A DNA stretch of 64,000 bases from Paenibacillus polysaccharolyticus (GTDB lineage Bacteria > Bacillota > Bacilli > Paenibacillales > Paenibacillaceae). The DNA lies in NCBI RefSeq assembly GCF_900102085.1, contig NZ_FMVM01000009.1, positions 1 to 64,000 of the forward strand. The letters run 5' to 3'. A program made the position numbers and the translations under genes. Shown here one piece after another: positions 1-8,092 of the stretch; position 1 is the stretch's first letter, and every line of letters begins with the position of its first letter. Below the pieces are notes generated by a model, which saw only the letters and a program-made list of their open reading frames with translations, made no database searches and had not been told where the DNA came from.

Positions 1-330
1 ATAACTTCTGTGAAGAAGCAGGTTTAGAGCATGAGCGGACACCCGTTCGAACACCGAATAAAAATGCTTTTATTGAATCGTTTCATAGTGTTCTGGAACG
101 TGAGTGTTACCAACGACATTGTTTCGAAAGCTACGAAGAAGCCTTTTCCGAGGTAGATCGATACATCCGTTATTACAACAAAGACCGTATTCACGGCAGT
201 CTACACGACTGGTCGCCGACAGATTACCTGCGCCTGGTCAACGAAGGAACCATAGAATCCAAATCCATTGCGTTATGATGCGTCAATCTGAGAAAAAGCT
301 AGCTAGTGTCCAATATTAAGGGGTTGAACC
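1..330 (+). mobile_element. Right end of an IS3-family insertion sequence (left part outside window)
   Basis: The window opens inside an IS3-type element. It contains the end of the transposase reading frame followed by about 50 nt that probably hold the right terminal inverted repeat, near TGTCCAATATTAAGGGG at 307-323. The left end is outside the window, so the terminal repeat cannot be confirmed by pairing and the right border is approximate. Family assignment rests on the transposase fragment. Confidence 0.6.
3..278 (+). CDS. IS3-family transposase OrfB, C-terminal fragment
   Basis: The frame is open from the window edge and ends at TGA 276-278, giving about 91 residues. It matches the C-terminal part of the rve/DDE integrase core of IS3 OrfB proteins. 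The segment PNKNAFIESFHSVLERE carries the last catalytic Glu of the DDE triad. It is followed by a YYNxxRIHGSLHDWSPTDY-like tail typical of IS3/IS150 transposases. The protein would cut and join transposon ends. Only the C-terminal part is visible, so whether the element is intact cannot be judged. The shorter frame starting at 104 is a shadow. Confidence 0.75.
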   Translation, partial: NFCEEAGLEHERTPVRTPNKNAFIESFHSVLERECYQRHCFESYEEAFSEVDRYIRYYNKDRIHGSLHDWSPTDYLRLVNEGTIESKSIAL

Positions 331-332
331 GT

Positions 333-520
333 GAGAGAGCTTATTTGGACCTTTGTGGCGGTTTTAAAATTCTAACGATCTCAGATGACGCTATTTTCCA
401 AAAAAGGCCTAAATACACCCAAAAAGTTACTGAAACAACGAAATAAGCTCTCTGGTGATCGTTAGAATTTTATATCAGTCTAGATGGAGGAAATAAGCTT
501 CCTGCAGATCGTTAGAACTT
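333..520. repeat. Short interspersed direct/inverted repeats next to the IS end
   Basis: Two 30-nt direct repeats begin AAATAAGCT and end GATCGTTAGAA (441-470 and 491-520), with starts 50 bp apart. The block AGAGAGCTTATTT (334-346) is the exact inverse of 441-453, and ATTCTAACGATC (369-380) is the exact inverse of 457-468. These look like remnants of a palindromic interspersed repeat directly beside the IS border. I see no gene in the rest of 279-793 apart from the terminator at 661-697. Confidence 0.6.
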
Positions 521-660
521 TAAGGGTCAGGATTAGAACTCATTTTTGCTATTCTTATCTGATACGTTAACGTGTTCCGATCACCGCTCCGTTCAATCGC
601 TCTCTCCATTCCGTTCCTCCCCTTGACTTGCTTGACGCACTCAGCTTCAATGCATTAAAC

Positions 661-697
661 AAAAAACACGAGAGAGTGTATGCTCTCCTCGTGTTTC
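661..697 (-). terminator. Rho-independent terminator of the isomerase/epimerase gene
   Basis: Arms AAACACGAGAGAG (664-676) and CTCTCCTCGTGTTT (683-696) form a hairpin. On the minus strand it is followed by a T-run. It lies about 100 nt after the stop of the gene at 794-1768. Confidence 0.7.
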
Positions 698-793
698 TGT
701 GTTTCTGTGCTTTCTCTGTTTTCTGCAATTTCTGTGTTTGCTCTATTTACTCACGCTTGTTGTACTTTGCACTTCCCCAATTCCACTACTGCA

Positions 794-1768
794 TCACAAT
801 TCGTTCGCCAGCTGCTTATCCTCCCGACGTTCAGCAATACGAGCGGTAATGAGTTTATGACTTTCGTCAATCTCCTCGGGTGTGCAGGCCGCTTTCAGTT
901 CATACACTTTCACAGGAGATCGATCGATGATATCTAGAAATGAATCAAAATAGCTCATGTCCTGACTATGAATATACGGACACCAGTGATCGGACAATCC
1001 TACCGTTTCATGTATGTGAACCCCCACGACATGATCGATCAGCGCATTCGCTTCGCGCACATTGTCATACAATCCCATGCGATCCATCATCATGCCGTGG
1101 CCGATATCATACCATAACCCAAGCGGTGCACCCTTCATCTGACCAATGATCGTTCCTGCTTCCTGCAACGTAGGCATCTGATAACAGCGCGAACGGGTTT
1201 CAATTCCGAAATTCACACCATATCCACGCTGCTCTGACAGATTACATACCTCTTCCAGACTTTCCTGTATACGTCTCAAGTAGTGCTCACCACTAGCCTG
1301 TCTCTTCTCCAGCATCTCATGCCACAACGCTTGATAAGCCGGTGAATCCTTGCCTTGCTTGTGATAGATCTTTTTCAGAGCTTCATCAATGTTATACTCA
1401 AACGGTACTTCCCCCGGGTGCACAACAACCGCCTTCGCACCGTAGCGATGAGCATATTCGGCAGAACGAAGCAGCAGTTCAATCGCCTTTTTACGCCGCG
1501 CCTCATCGTCGAATCCAAGCAGCACCGAATCCGTTCCATAATCCGGATCGGCTACATGCGGAAACGTGTTATGCACGCTCGATACACCCACTTGCCCACG
1601 TTCAATCATCGGTTCAATCGTCTTTAATAGCTCATCCGTCACATTATAATTCAACTCCACCTGTCTGAAACCAAGCGACAGTATCTCGTCGATCATACCT
1701 TCACCCGTCGTATGGCGCTTGATATTCCAACATGTCGAGAACGAGTATTCTTTTTTGTCTGTATACAT
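794..1768 (-). CDS. Sugar phosphate isomerase/epimerase-like TIM-barrel protein
   Basis: This 324-residue protein belongs to the xylose isomerase-like TIM-barrel superfamily (AP endonuclease 2 family), whose members isomerise or epimerise sugars or inositols using a divalent metal. Likely metal/active-site segments are VVVHPGEVPF, FGIETRSR, WYDIGHGMMMD, HIHETVG and VYELKA near the C-terminus. There is no signal peptide, so it should be cytosolic. The start is ATG 1768; an AAGGAGG lies upstream, but with 13 nt spacing, longer than usual here. It is the last gene of the minus-strand ABC-transporter cluster and presumably acts on the imported sugar. The substrate cannot be read from sequence. 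Confidence 0.75.
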   Translation of the reverse strand: MYTDKKEYSFSTCWNIKRHTTGEGMIDEILSLGFRQVELNYNVTDELLKTIEPMIERGQVGVSSVHNTFPHVADPDYGTDSVLLGFDDEARRKKAIELLLRSAEYAHRYGAKAVVVHPGEVPFEYNIDEALKKIYHKQGKDSPAYQALWHEMLEKRQASGEHYLRRIQESLEEVCNLSEQRGYGVNFGIETRSRCYQMPTLQEAGTIIGQMKGAPLGLWYDIGHGMMMDRMGLYDNVREANALIDHVVGVHIHETVGLSDHWCPYIHSQDMSYFDSFLDIIDRSPVKVYELKAACTPEEIDESHKLITARIAERREDKQLANEL

Positions 1769-1886
1769 TTACTCTGCCCTGCCTCCTTCCGCACATTAGC
1801 CCTATCCCAGTCCTTCTAATAGCCTTCTATAGAAGTCCACTTTTAGTCTCCTGCCTAACCTTATGATACCGTCTCGTCTCATCGAT

Positions 1887-3581
1887 CTATTCGCTGATCT
1901 CGAGTTCAAACTTCATCCGGTTCTCCGTCACACCCGGAACATAACGATAGATTATTTCAGCATAGTCGGTATACATTAATACTGCCGGCGCTGGCGCTTC
2001 TGCTTTTACAGAACAGGTTAGCCCCGGAAGCGTCCAGCGTGTCGGTTGTAAATGCTGAAGATGCAGGTGAGGTCCTTTGATTTCAAAATAAACCTCGATC
2101 TCTTCCGCCGTATCCAGCTGCACTTCAATATGCAATGTTTCCGGCGTGACCTCCGCTTCAAAAGTGATACCCCGCAGATGGCTGTTCCAGTCTCCACCTG
2201 TTTCGCGCCGAACAAGACGCAAATAATACCGCTCTCCTGTCTCGGTCTGCCAATGAATCGTTGCCGGATGCATCTGGCCGTTGGTATTGCGACTGCCAGA
2301 CATCGCTCCCATCATTCGTCTCTCCCCAATCCAGGCCGAAGCGGTGCACAAGTTTCGATTCGCTTTTGGATCGTTACGTTCACACAGCTCCATGAACTGT
2401 TTTTGCACGAGTCGGTCTCCTTGATGGGCTTTGAAATACGGTACAGCCTCTTCAGGGACATCAACACCCAACAACGCGATCATCGGATCATGCCCCGATT
2501 CACAGTTCATGCCTGTCAAATACTCGTAGCCTTCTCCCAGCAAAAGATAGAGAAAGACACCGATCGAGCTATGCTCCCGCATCTCCATATCATATGCCCG
2601 TGCAAATGGCCCGGAGAGATTCTCCAGATTGGCATTGTAATACAGCGCGATATTGTTCCATAATCCATGCTCAATCGAGTGAGCAATTTCAGTCATGCGC
2701 TCAGTTACAGCATACTTTCGGAACATGCCAAGTACGGCGAGGTCCACTCCGTAATAGGTCGTGGTATTGAACTCGGCAAACGTGCCTCCGAACTGCTCAA
2801 ACTCCTGTAACAGACTTTCGGCCTGTGCATCCGCATGCTGAATCCAATCCATCCGCTGGAACCGATGTCCATAATAATGGGTAATAAAAATATGCATCAG
2901 TTCAATGTTGGTGTTCATTGGAATCACATCTGACCTTCTGCGATCAACTGAGCCCTGAACGGCACGTTCCATCGCTTCATCCATCCGCCGAATAAGCGTA
3001 TCCGGCAGAAGTGCCGCAAACTCGGCTGTTGCTATAGCACACACACATGCGATAAATTCCCGCCAGTTCGGATCATAACTGATCCAGACCGGGGGCAAAA
3101 CAGCGTTCACGGACGCATAGAACAGTTCTTTCAATTGTTTGGCGTCTGCACCTTCCTTCATCAAATCATTCTCTTGCTGCAGATTATGAATAAACTGCGC
3201 AGACACCTTCTCAAAGGTGCGTTCCAGGAAATAGGCTGTGCCTGGCGCAAATGATTTCCATGCATAATGACCCGCGGGTGGGTGCTCTTCGTTTGTCTGG
3301 GTAGCAAAGGTGCCGTGATAGATTTCTTCTGGCGCATCATATTGATAATCGAACACTTTGTGAAACACACGAACAGCCCGCTCCACATCGCCGGGCTCCT
3401 GACGAATCAGCAAGCCCAGCGCATAATGTGCACTGCCTCGTGTACCATGCTCTGATGCATCGTCTTCAAAGCTGCGAAGCAATGCGAATTCATCGTCATA
3501 AAAACGATCCATCATAATCATGGACTGGTGTACTAGATGTTGCTGCTCCTTGGACATCTTCTTAACCATCGGTTGTGTCAT
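1887..3581 (-). CDS. Conserved protein of unknown function in a sugar-uptake operon
   Basis: A 564-residue cytosolic-looking protein without signal peptide or membrane spans. I chose ATG 3581 because AGGAGGTC lies just upstream; the longer frame to 3656 runs back into the permease gene. The N-terminal two thirds is helix-rich with many aromatic residues, reminiscent of alpha/alpha-toroid carbohydrate-active proteins (heparinase II/III or DUF2264-like). The last roughly 130 residues look beta-rich. This fold guess is weak. It starts 20 nt after the upstream permease gene, so it is very likely co-transcribed and may be the glycosidase or lyase acting on the imported oligosaccharide. Confidence 0.6.
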   Translation of the reverse strand: MTQPMVKKMSKEQQHLVHQSMIMMDRFYDDEFALLRSFEDDASEHGTRGSAHYALGLLIRQEPGDVERAVRVFHKVFDYQYDAPEEIYHGTFATQTNEEHPPAGHYAWKSFAPGTAYFLERTFEKVSAQFIHNLQQENDLMKEGADAKQLKELFYASVNAVLPPVWISYDPNWREFIACVCAIATAEFAALLPDTLIRRMDEAMERAVQGSVDRRRSDVIPMNTNIELMHIFITHYYGHRFQRMDWIQHADAQAESLLQEFEQFGGTFAEFNTTTYYGVDLAVLGMFRKYAVTERMTEIAHSIEHGLWNNIALYYNANLENLSGPFARAYDMEMREHSSIGVFLYLLLGEGYEYLTGMNCESGHDPMIALLGVDVPEEAVPYFKAHQGDRLVQKQFMELCERNDPKANRNLCTASAWIGERRMMGAMSGSRNTNGQMHPATIHWQTETGERYYLRLVRRETGGDWNSHLRGITFEAEVTPETLHIEVQLDTAEEIEVYFEIKGPHLHLQHLQPTRWTLPGLTCSVKAEAPAPAVLMYTDYAEIIYRYVPGVTENRMKFELEISE

Positions 3582-3601
3582 GCCTATGACCTCCTGGGAC
3601 G

Positions 3602-4474
3602 TTAACCTTTTACAGCACCTACCATTACACCGCTGATGAAAAATCGTTGCAACCATGGATAGACGAGCAGGATTGGCAACGTCGAAAATATTACGCTAGC
3701 TGCTTTCAAGCTTTCCGGTAACACATGAACTGCACCAATACCTTCATTTTGCATCAGTTCAGTGATTTGGTTTTGCTGAATCATCTGATATAACTTCAAT
3801 TGTAACGGATACAACTCCGGTTTGGTAATATACATTAACGCATCCTGGAATCCATTCCAGCGTCCTACAGCGTAAAACAGGCTGAGCGTTGCCATTACCG
3901 GCAGAGATAGTGGCAGTATAATGCGCATTAACGTTCCAATCTGGGTACTGCCATCAATATCAGCAGCTTCCTCCAGACTCTCCGGAATGCCGCGGAAAAA
4001 GGTGATTAGAATAATCATATAAAACGGACTGATCAGGCCGGGAAGAATTAAACCCCATGTGCTGTCAAGCAGATGCAAATTTTTGATCAAAATATATTCC
4101 GGGATAATGCCCCCGCTAAAAAACATCGTCACAACAATGACCAGCATGAACCATTTGCGGCCTCTCAGACTGCTTTTGGCAAGGGGATATGCTGCCATAA
4201 TCGTCATAAGCATACTAAGCACCGTACTCAGAACCGTTAGCCAGATCGTATAGATCAGGGAACGAATCATGGAACCATCACCGAATACCTTGCCATAGGC
4301 CTCCCAGGACAGCTCTTTTGGGAAAAAGGAAACCTCTCCCGAACCGATCGCCCGGTTCGAGCTAAGCGAGATCGCAATGATATGGATAAATGGTGCAAGG
4401 CACAGTACCATCGCAATGACAATCAGAATTACATTTACTGTGTTGAATATTCGATTCGCCGTGTTTTCCGACAT
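3602..4474 (-). CDS. Carbohydrate ABC transporter permease, LplC/YtcP type
   Basis: Inner-membrane permease of about 290 residues in the MalG/LplC class of binding-protein-dependent sugar importers. About six hydrophobic segments are visible. The EAA loop that docks the ATPase reads EEAADIDGSTQIGTLMRIILP. I prefer ATG 4474, which has AAGGAG 8 nt upstream, over the GTG 9 nt earlier, which sits almost on that ribosome site. It follows the partner permease by about 60 nt. No ATPase is encoded nearby, as is usual for this family, which shares an MsmX-type ATPase encoded elsewhere. Confidence 0.9.
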   Translation of the reverse strand: MSENTANRIFNTVNVILIVIAMVLCLAPFIHIIAISLSSNRAIGSGEVSFFPKELSWEAYGKVFGDGSMIRSLIYTIWLTVLSTVLSMLMTIMAAYPLAKSSLRGRKWFMLVIVVTMFFSGGIIPEYILIKNLHLLDSTWGLILPGLISPFYMIILITFFRGIPESLEEAADIDGSTQIGTLMRIILPLSLPVMATLSLFYAVGRWNGFQDALMYITKPELYPLQLKLYQMIQQNQITELMQNEGIGAVHVLPESLKAASVIFSTLPILLVYPWLQRFFISGVMVGAVKG

Positions 4475-4534
4475 CTCACTCACTCCTTACAGATCATAGA
4501 TGGATACCGTGTTGCCGCAGAAGCATTCATTCCG

Positions 4535-5437
4535 TTACATAATGCTCTCATCTGTCAATTTTTTAGATGCGTAGTTTGCACCGAGGATGAAAATCAGTCC
4601 AACGACAGCCTGGAACAGTCCCACTGCGGTCGCCAGAGTTACCTGGCCGGATTGCAGACCCAGACGGTACACAAACGTACTAAGCACATCCGAGTATTCG
4701 CGTACTGCCACATTTCCGATGATAAACGGCCTGTCAAAACTGATAGAAATCATGTTACCAACATTAATGATTAGCAAGGTAACAATCGTCGTTTTGATGC
4801 CTGGCAGGGAGATATGCCAAATTCTGCGCAAACGGCTGGCTCCGTCTACCTCGGCTGCTTCATAGAGTTCACGGTTAATGCCTGTAAGGGATGCCAGATA
4901 CAAAATCGTTCCCCAGCCTGCGCTCTGCCACACGCCCACGGCGAGATACGTAAAGATCCAATAGTTTTTATCCGATAGAAATGGAAGCGGATCAAGCCCC
5001 ATGCTCATTAACATGTTGTTAATGAATCCAGATTGTGTGCCAAACACCTGGAGTACGATACCACCAATGATAACCCAGGAAATAAAGTGCGGAATGTACA
5101 GCAGCGTCTGTGCCATCTTTTTGAACCAGGCAACTCGTAATTCAAACAGCAGGATGGCCAGAATCAGCGGTGCCGGAAAAGATACTAGCAAGTCTAGCAA
5201 GTTAAGCACAATCGTATTACGCAAGGCGGTGTAGAACCCCTGATTCTGAAACACTTCCTTAAACCCATCGAATCCAATCCACTCACTGCCACCGATTCCT
5301 TGGAAAAAGTTAAAATCCTTGAATGCGATCTGTACCCCATACATTGGACCGTATTTGAAAATGATGAAGTATAACATGGGCAACACAAGTAATGCGTACA
5401 TTTGCCAGTTTCTGCGGAAATAAGTGCCTGTCTTCAT
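4535..5437 (-). CDS. Carbohydrate ABC transporter permease, LplB type
   Basis: A 300-residue MalF/LplB-type permease, partner of the gene at 3602-4474. It begins with a short basic N-terminus followed by a first membrane helix (YALLVLPMLYFIIF). The EAA motif YEAAEVDGASRLRRIWHISLP lies at about residues 190-212. A G-rich Shine-Dalgarno sits 6 nt before ATG 5437. It lies between the binding-protein and second permease genes in one transcription unit. The subfamily usually transports oligosaccharides or modified sugars; the substrate is unknown. Confidence 0.9.
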   Translation of the reverse strand: MKTGTYFRRNWQMYALLVLPMLYFIIFKYGPMYGVQIAFKDFNFFQGIGGSEWIGFDGFKEVFQNQGFYTALRNTIVLNLLDLLVSFPAPLILAILLFELRVAWFKKMAQTLLYIPHFISWVIIGGIVLQVFGTQSGFINNMLMSMGLDPLPFLSDKNYWIFTYLAVGVWQSAGWGTILYLASLTGINRELYEAAEVDGASRLRRIWHISLPGIKTTIVTLLIINVGNMISISFDRPFIIGNVAVREYSDVLSTFVYRLGLQSGQVTLATAVGLFQAVVGLIFILGANYASKKLTDESIM

Positions 5438-5467
5438 AATGTTCCCCCCAAGTCATGAAGGATGTCT

Positions 5468-5498
5468 CATGGAAGGCGATCCTTACATCGCCCCCATG
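5468..5498 (-). promoter_or_regulatory. Intercistronic hairpin between binding-protein and permease genes
   Basis: Paired blocks CATGG, GGCGAT and ATCGCC, CATG form a hairpin without a T-run, 30 nt before the permease start. Such hairpins often protect or attenuate the message so that the binding protein is made in excess. Function is inferred from position. Confidence 0.4.
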
Positions 5499-5553
5499 AA
5501 AAATCCTGTTCAATACGGCCAGACCTGTCTAACCTGCGCTATATGATGAATAA

Positions 5554-7158
5554 TTACTTCATCGCTTTGTAAGCCTCCGTACGCTCATCAAGAACAGCTT
5601 GGCCTCCACTTGCCATATAATCACTCATCATACTGTTATACACAGCTTCAAAATCAGCCGGTTTGGAGATGGTTGTTTTCACAATAAACTCAGAGAATTT
5701 GTCTTTTAAGCCGTTACCATAACGAGATTCCGCTTCAATAGGTTTGGAGAAACGCACGGGTTGAATCGTATCCGTATTGGAGATGGCTACCGATTTACGC
5801 ATGTCATCCCGATATTTGGGATCTACCTGAACGACATAAGCCTCTTCGTTTTTCTTTTCATCTCCGACATATTTTCCGTTTACAATGATGGCAATGTCAC
5901 CAGAGTTGTAGATCCGACCAGCAATTTCAGGAGAAGCATCTTCTTTAATCTGTGGTACTCCGTCCACCAGTTCATAGTTCTCGTCTTTCACGCCGTATTG
6001 CAGATCAAACAAATTGTTGCCAGAAGCCATCCAATCCAGATATTTCATAGCCGCTTCTGCGTTCTGACTTGTTTTGGGAATCATGACATACATCGCATTG
6101 GGTGCATATGCCGGCTTGGCAAATTTGCCTTCCGAATTTTTGAATGCATCAATCGGTGTCATCACCGCATCAGGTTTATTCGTTTGCAGATTTTTATACG
6201 TACCTGAGATGTAAATCTCTCCTGCATCTTCACTGTAGAAACCTACTTTCCCGTTGGATACATCTTCCCATAGTTTTTTCTTGTCTTTATCCAGCCCGAA
6301 GTCTGCGCTCATTAATCCCTCGTTATACAACGTGTTCATATATTTCAGTGCATCTTTGAAGCCAGGGAGCAACGTTGGATAATCATTAGAGCCTAGCTGT
6401 TGAGTCAGTGTATATCTCTGTTCTTCCGTAAGAGGTTGAATGAAAGACCAGATCAATGGCTCATATTGCGCCGAAGCGATTGACATCCCCATGGGAATGA
6501 GTGCCGAGCCCACCTTGCCCGGGTCTTTCTCCTTGAATGCTTTCAGGGCGGTGTGCAATTCTTCAGCCGTTTGAGGCGTTGGCAGTCCAAGTGCATCCAG
6601 CCAGTCCTGCCGAACATAAGAAGCGTACTTTCCTAACACCAGACGTTTACCCGGAACTGCGAATTGTTGTCCGTCATACTGACCGTATGCCAGCGTGTCA
6701 TCACCCAAAAATGTTTTCAGATTGCTTCCCTCTTTGTTCAGCAGATCAGTCAACTCTGTCAAACCGCCTTGTGAGGCATAACGATTAAATGTACCGGAAT
6801 CATAAGTGAATACAATATCAGGCACTTCAGAACCACTTGCCATGAGCACGTTAAGCTTCTGCACTTCTTCTGAGCGGGGAACGGGAACAAATTGAACATC
6901 AATGTTGTTCGGGTCACCAAATTCCTTTTGAATGAAGCGTGTCAGATAACTATCGGAGATGGTGTAACCAGCCGGTGTATTTCCCCGGTCAAAAATTTCT
7001 ACTTTCAACGTGGTTCTGTTCCCCGCCCCCGCTTCCCCGGATGATGAAGATGATGATTCACTGCCTGACGAACACGCGGATAATAATAGAGTGAATGCTG
7101 TTACCGCTGCGAGAATCGAACTTGCCTTTCCTGCCTTACGTCTTTGAAATAATTTCAT
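5554..7158 (-). CDS. Extracellular sugar-binding lipoprotein (LplA-like)
   Basis: A binding protein of about 534 residues for an ABC sugar importer. The N-terminus has basic residues, a hydrophobic stretch and the lipobox LLLSACSSG, so it should be cut before Cys and lipid-anchored outside the membrane. A Ser/Gly-rich linker follows, then a type-1 solute-binding fold of the long (>500 residue) LplA class. ATG 7158 with GGGGAAAGG just upstream is preferred to GTG 7179. It is the first gene of the transporter unit. A promoter and paired direct repeats lie upstream. It should deliver its ligand to the two downstream permeases. Confidence 0.9.
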   Translation of the reverse strand: MKLFQRRKAGKASSILAAVTAFTLLLSACSSGSESSSSSSGEAGAGNRTTLKVEIFDRGNTPAGYTISDSYLTRFIQKEFGDPNNIDVQFVPVPRSEEVQKLNVLMASGSEVPDIVFTYDSGTFNRYASQGGLTELTDLLNKEGSNLKTFLGDDTLAYGQYDGQQFAVPGKRLVLGKYASYVRQDWLDALGLPTPQTAEELHTALKAFKEKDPGKVGSALIPMGMSIASAQYEPLIWSFIQPLTEEQRYTLTQQLGSNDYPTLLPGFKDALKYMNTLYNEGLMSADFGLDKDKKKLWEDVSNGKVGFYSEDAGEIYISGTYKNLQTNKPDAVMTPIDAFKNSEGKFAKPAYAPNAMYVMIPKTSQNAEAAMKYLDWMASGNNLFDLQYGVKDENYELVDGVPQIKEDASPEIAGRIYNSGDIAIIVNGKYVGDEKKNEEAYVVQVDPKYRDDMRKSVAISNTDTIQPVRFSKPIEAESRYGNGLKDKFSEFIVKTTISKPADFEAVYNSMMSDYMASGGQAVLDERTEAYKAMK

Positions 7159-7253
7159 TTGACCTTTCCCCTTTCGCACTCATTCTGTAATGATTCACAT
7201 GATCGCCACTCCGTTATGGTTGTCCAACTTGTTGCACCTGTGAATGTCATTAA

Positions 7254-7282
7254 TTATTACATTGTTTTCTGAAAATCGACAA
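7254..7282 (-). promoter_or_regulatory. Predicted sigma-A promoter of the ABC transporter genes
   Basis: On the minus strand TTGTCG (7277-7282) and TAATAA (7254-7259) are separated by 17 nt and lie about 100 nt before the binding-protein start. The -35 element lies inside one copy of the 18-bp direct repeat. Confidence 0.5.
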
Positions 7283-7369
7283 TAAACTATTTTCAAAACA
7301 GGATAAAGCTATTATCACGTTAAATAACCTACCTTTATAAACAATTTTCCTGACAATAAACTTTTTTCA
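7278..7369 (-). promoter_or_regulatory. Two 18-bp direct repeats, candidate activator operators
   Basis: GACAATAAACTATTTTCA (7278-7295) and GACAATAAACTTTTTTCA (7352-7369) differ at one position. Their starts are 74 bp apart, close to seven helical turns. The proximal copy overlaps the -35 box. This arrangement suits an AraC-type activator such as the product of 8093-10336. No gene is present in 7159-7550 besides these elements and the terminator at 7493-7518. Confidence 0.55.
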
Positions 7370-7492
7370 CACTGATTATGTTATATAAACTAACACGAAT
7401 ATAAGTTATTCTCACTCTTTTTCAGGTGGTAATTCACTCTAATTCGACAATCAACGACAAATACTAATCCATTTTCCTGATCTGCGCGCAAA

Positions 7493-7518
7493 TAAAAAAG
7501 ACCGCCTTATCCGCGGTC
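7493..7518 (-). terminator. Rho-independent terminator after the 7551-7922 gene
   Basis: GACCGC (7500-7505) pairs with GCGGTC (7513-7518). On the minus strand the hairpin is followed by a TTTTTTATT run, about 30 nt after the stop codon. Confidence 0.65.
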
Positions 7519-7550
7519 ATTTCTAAACAATCTATGATGATGCTACCCGG

Positions 7551-7922
7551 CTAGTTTCTTGGAGCAAGATTAAAACGCACTTCTCCAAAAATCGTATCTA
7601 CTGCGCTTCCTCCGAATCCATCCAGTACATACTCTTTACTCTTGTCGAGATGTTCCAGAATTAATACGTTCAGCTTCTCATCATCATGAATCCCGCCCAG
7701 CCTGAACTGTACAGGTAAGCTCAGATGCTCAGCTGTCTCAGTCATGATCTGAACAAGCTCTGACTCATGTCTGTTCCTACTGGTCATGTAGCTTCCCGCT
7801 GGAATGTCGAAAGAATATTGCAAACCATCTACGCTAAAACCGAAGGTACTGTTATCCGTTGTAATGTTAACTTCGCTACCCAGTTCCACGGAGCCCCAAA
7901 CTTGCTGTCCATACTGATGCAT
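7551..7922 (-). CDS. Hypothetical protein, 123 residues
   Basis: Not recognised. The protein is small, without signal peptide or membrane span, and has alternating hydrophobic residues suggesting mostly beta structure. AAGGAGGGG lies 7 nt before ATG 7922. It has its own downstream terminator. It sits between the AraC-type regulator gene (8093-10336, with its own terminator) and the binding-protein gene, so it is probably a monocistronic unit rather than part of the transporter operon. The coding quality and strong ribosome site support a real gene; no function is proposed. Confidence 0.6.
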   Translation of the reverse strand: MHQYGQQVWGSVELGSEVNITTDNSTFGFSVDGLQYSFDIPAGSYMTSRNRHESELVQIMTETAEHLSLPVQFRLGGIHDDEKLNVLILEHLDKSKEYVLDGFGGSAVDTIFGEVRFNLAPRN

Positions 7923-8014
7923 TTTGTCCCCTCCTTTTGATATATGTATATATAGTTTAGAACATATTGTTTATTTTCTAACTGTGTTCTTACGTCATTT
8001 TTCCAGTAGCGTCA

Positions 8015-8074
8015 CAAAAAAACTCCCCTACGACGCAACAGTGAACATGTACGTTGCTAAAGTAGAGGAGTTTT
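8015..8074 (-). terminator. Terminator of the AraC-type regulator gene
   Basis: Arms AAAACTCCCCTAC (about 8019-8031) and GTAGAGGAGTTTT (8062-8074) form a long stem, with an inner GCAAC/GTTGC pairing. On the minus strand it ends in a T-run. It lies 20 nt after the stop at 8093. Confidence 0.75.
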
Positions 8075-8092
8075 CAATAATAATGCTTCTCT

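Noticed and set aside
104..319. 71-residue plus-strand frame in the IS end
   Set aside because: Out of frame with the transposase, which covers the same DNA with clear family motifs.
628..937. Plus-strand frames with Phe/Cys-rich products
   Set aside because: They overlap the terminator and the isomerase gene on the other strand; no ribosome sites.
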